In this document: piece after piece, positions 4,941 through 6,542 of the stretch
Layout: every line of letters starts with the position of its first letter
How positions within the stretch are numbered: position 1 is the stretch's first letter
Assembly: GCA_937902055.1 (NCBI GenBank)
Contig: CALGUJ010000300.1
Span: 1 to 6,542, forward strand
Direction of reading: 5' to 3'
DNA: 6,542 bases
From: an uncultured Pelolinea sp.
GTDB taxonomy: Bacteria > Chloroflexota > Anaerolineae > Anaerolineales > Anaerolineaceae
Translations under genes and position numbers: made by a program
Notes under the pieces: model-generated
What the model was told of the DNA's origin: nothing
The model's database searches: none
What the model saw: only the letters and a program-made list of their open reading frames with translations

Positions 4941-6542
4941 ATGAATGATCCAGCAGACTTCAAATTCGTAATCACACCGGATGAGAATATCAACATCAAT
5001 TTGCCTGACGGAAGAATCATGTACGGCAAGCGCGGGGCAGCGTTGGAGGATTTTTTCCAGATCATGCCGGAATGGGACGGATCGCAGATTGTTGGAGCCG
5101 TTGTAGGTGGAATCCTTAAGGAATTGACTTTCCGCCTGGATAAAGAATATGATGTCATACCGGTTAACATGTCCACGGCGGATGGCTCAAAAATCTACCG
5201 GCGTTCCTTGACTTTTCTCCTGGAAACAGCCTTCGAAGACCTGTATCCTGATTATCTGTTGACAGTAGATCATTCCGTACCCAGCGGCGGGTATTACTGC
5301 AAAATCATTGGCCGAAAACCACTAGATCGCAACGAGATTAAGGCGATCGAATCACGAATGCGCGAGTTGGTGTACGCAGATATCCCAATATTAAAAGAAC
5401 AAGTCTCCCTCGATAAGGCTCGGGCATATTTCGAGAAAAAGGGATACAAAGACAAAATTCGGTTGCTAAAGTATCGTCAAAAACCATACCTGGTTTTATA
5501 TCAGCTAGAATCTCATCGGGATTACCACCATGGTTATATGGTTCCGTCCACCGGATATCTGAAGGTATTTCGTCTGCTTCCGAGGGGTGAAGGTTTCATA
5601 TTGCAATACCCACGGAGGAATTCACCAAAAGCCTTGTACCCAATGCCGGGATACGGCAAATTGATGGGAATTTTCAAACAATACGGTTCCTGGCTTGAGA
5701 GCCTGGATATCGACAGCCTGGGCGCATTGAATGATTCCATAAAAAATGGGAACATACGCGAGATCATTTTAGTATCCGAGGCGTTGCATGAGCAGAAAAT
5801 TTCTCAAATTGCAGAAAAAATAGCAAAAAAGGGAACTCAATATAAAGTGGTGATGATTTCCGGCCCGACATCTTCCGGAAAAACCACTTTTTCGAAGCGG
5901 TTGGCGATTCAATTATTGACCTATGGCATTTCACCTTTCGCTATCGAGATGGATGATTATTTTGTAGATCGCGAAAAAACCCCAAAGGATGAAAACGGCA
6001 ATTACGATTTTGAATCCTTTAAAGCGCTGGATGCCGATTTACTCGAAGCGGACGTTCGTAGTTTATTAAAAGGAGAAGAAGTCACTCTTCCGAAATTTAA
6101 TTTCAAGACCGGATTACGTGAACAGGGGCGCACTATCCGCTTGAATGAAAACCAGATCATTGTCATGGAAGGTATCCATGGTTTGAATCCCGCCTTGCTG
6201 CCGCAGATTTCCAAATCGAACACTTTCCGAATATACGTTTCCTGCCTGACGCAGCTTAATATGGATTATTACAATCGCATCTCGACCACAGACACCCGCA
6301 TGCTGCGCCGGATCGTACGCGACGCCCAGACACGCGGGTATTCGCCACAGCGAACAATCGATTTATGGGATTCGGTAAGAAAAGGTGAGCGCGAGTATAT
6401 TTTTAAACACCAGGAAAACGCGAACGAAATATTCAATTCAGCCCTGGTTTATGAATTGGCCGCACTTAAACCGTATGCTGAACCGTTGCTGCGTCAGATT
6501 TCATTCGGATCGCCCGAATACCTGGAAGCGAAACGACTGCTG
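4941..6542 (+). CDS. Nucleoside (uridine-type) kinase with N-terminal TGS and ThrRS-like domains (3' end outside window)
   Basis: The frame is open for 534 codons to the window edge without a stop, and probably only a few tens of residues are missing. Residues about 17-78 form a TGS-like domain (INLPDGR...GAVVGGIL...). Residues about 85-220 resemble the second (editing) domain of threonyl-tRNA synthetase (RRSLTFLLETA, HSVPSGGYYC, YMVPSTGYLKVFRL). From about 300 onward is a uridine-kinase/phosphoribulokinase-type P-loop kinase: Walker A GPTSSGKT (308-315), DDYF (338-341), YDFESFKALD (355-364), MEGIHGLNP (409-417) and the LID-like RMLRRIVRDAQTRG (453-466). It probably phosphorylates a nucleoside such as uridine with NTP in pyrimidine salvage, but the substrate is not proven. 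The ThrRS editing-site metal ligands are all replaced (Arg88, Phe92, His196, Met200), so tRNA editing is unlikely. ATG 4941 is set by an in-frame TAA at 4926-4928. This domain fusion is known in several bacterial phyla. Confidence 0.92.
   Translation, partial: MNDPADFKFVITPDENININLPDGRIMYGKRGAALEDFFQIMPEWDGSQIVGAVVGGILKELTFRLDKEYDVIPVNMSTADGSKIYRRSLTFLLETAFEDLYPDYLLTVDHSVPSGGYYCKIIGRKPLDRNEIKAIESRMRELVYADIPILKEQVSLDKARAYFEKKGYKDKIRLLKYRQKPYLVLYQLESHRDYHHGYMVPSTGYLKVFRLLPRGEGFILQYPRRNSPKALYPMPGYGKLMGIFKQYGSWLESLDIDSLGALNDSIKNGNIREIILVSEALHEQKISQIAEKIAKKGTQYKVVMISGPTSSGKTTFSKRLAIQLLTYGISPFAIEMDDYFVDREKTPKDENGNYDFESFKALDADLLEADVRSLLKGEEVTLPKFNFKTGLREQGRTIRLNENQIIVMEGIHGLNPALLPQISKSNTFRIYVSCLTQLNMDYYNRISTTDTRMLRRIVRDAQTRGYSPQRTIDLWDSVRKGEREYIFKHQENANEIFNSALVYELAALKPYAEPLLRQISFGSPEYLEAKRLL

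Noticed and set aside
4941..5640. A truncated threonyl-tRNA synthetase gene
   Set aside because: TGS and editing-like domains are followed without a break by a uridine-kinase P-loop domain, not by a class II synthetase core, and the metal ligands are gone. It is the known TGS-kinase fusion.
4904..5767. Minus-strand open frames opposite the kinase gene
   Set aside because: The plus strand is continuously open with TGS, ThrRS-like and P-loop kinase motifs, so the antisense frames are shadows.
1..6542. CRISPR array, tRNA, rRNA, insertion sequence or phage genes
   Set aside because: Nearly all bases are occupied by six conserved genes, and the gaps (at most 73 nt) hold no spaced repeats, cloverleaf-like sequence, transposase motifs or terminal inverted repeats.

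Overview
The window is a compact, roughly half-GC bacterial chromosome segment. It looks like core genome, with no sign of mobile elements. The 3' part of rpoC has a short, insertion-free trigger-loop region (no SI3 insert), which excludes Proteobacteria of the E. coli type. LipM-type octanoyltransferase, a uridine-kinase protein with a threonyl-tRNA-synthetase-like N-terminus, and several genes without clear Shine-Dalgarno sites together fit a Chloroflexota (Anaerolineae-like) genome. That placement is inference from protein style, not a demonstrated match.

Layout: (1) 1-1695, plus strand, C-terminal part of RNA polymerase beta' (rpoC), entering from the left edge. (2) 1716-1747, a strong 13-bp hairpin terminator between rpoC and a convergent operon. 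(3) 1763-4867, minus strand, four tightly packed genes. In transcription order they are a LipM-type octanoyltransferase, a SanA/YdcF-like DUF218 membrane protein, an HD-superfamily hydrolase and a two-domain protein (glycoside-hydrolase-like TIM barrel plus NTF2/SnoaL-like domain). Gaps are 6, 28 and 5 nt. (4) 4868-4940, a 73-nt divergent promoter region. (5) 4941-6542, plus strand, a nucleoside (uridine-type) kinase with TGS and ThrRS-editing-like domains, open through the right edge.

The minus-strand genes probably share transcription from the divergent intergenic region. They do not form one obvious pathway: lipoate attachment, cell-envelope function, an uncharacterised HD phosphohydrolase and a probable carbohydrate-active or carbohydrate-binding barrel. 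The last two genes are the least understood. The HD gene may also have its own promoter, because a perfect TATAAT lies 11 nt before its ATG and there is no ribosome-binding site.

No clear new defence, mobile or RNA system is visible. The points most worth a second look are the barrel-NTF2 fusion, the loss of all four metal ligands in the ThrRS-like part of the kinase, an 18-nt exact repeat shared by the divergent promoter and the sanA-like coding region, and possible leaderless starts.
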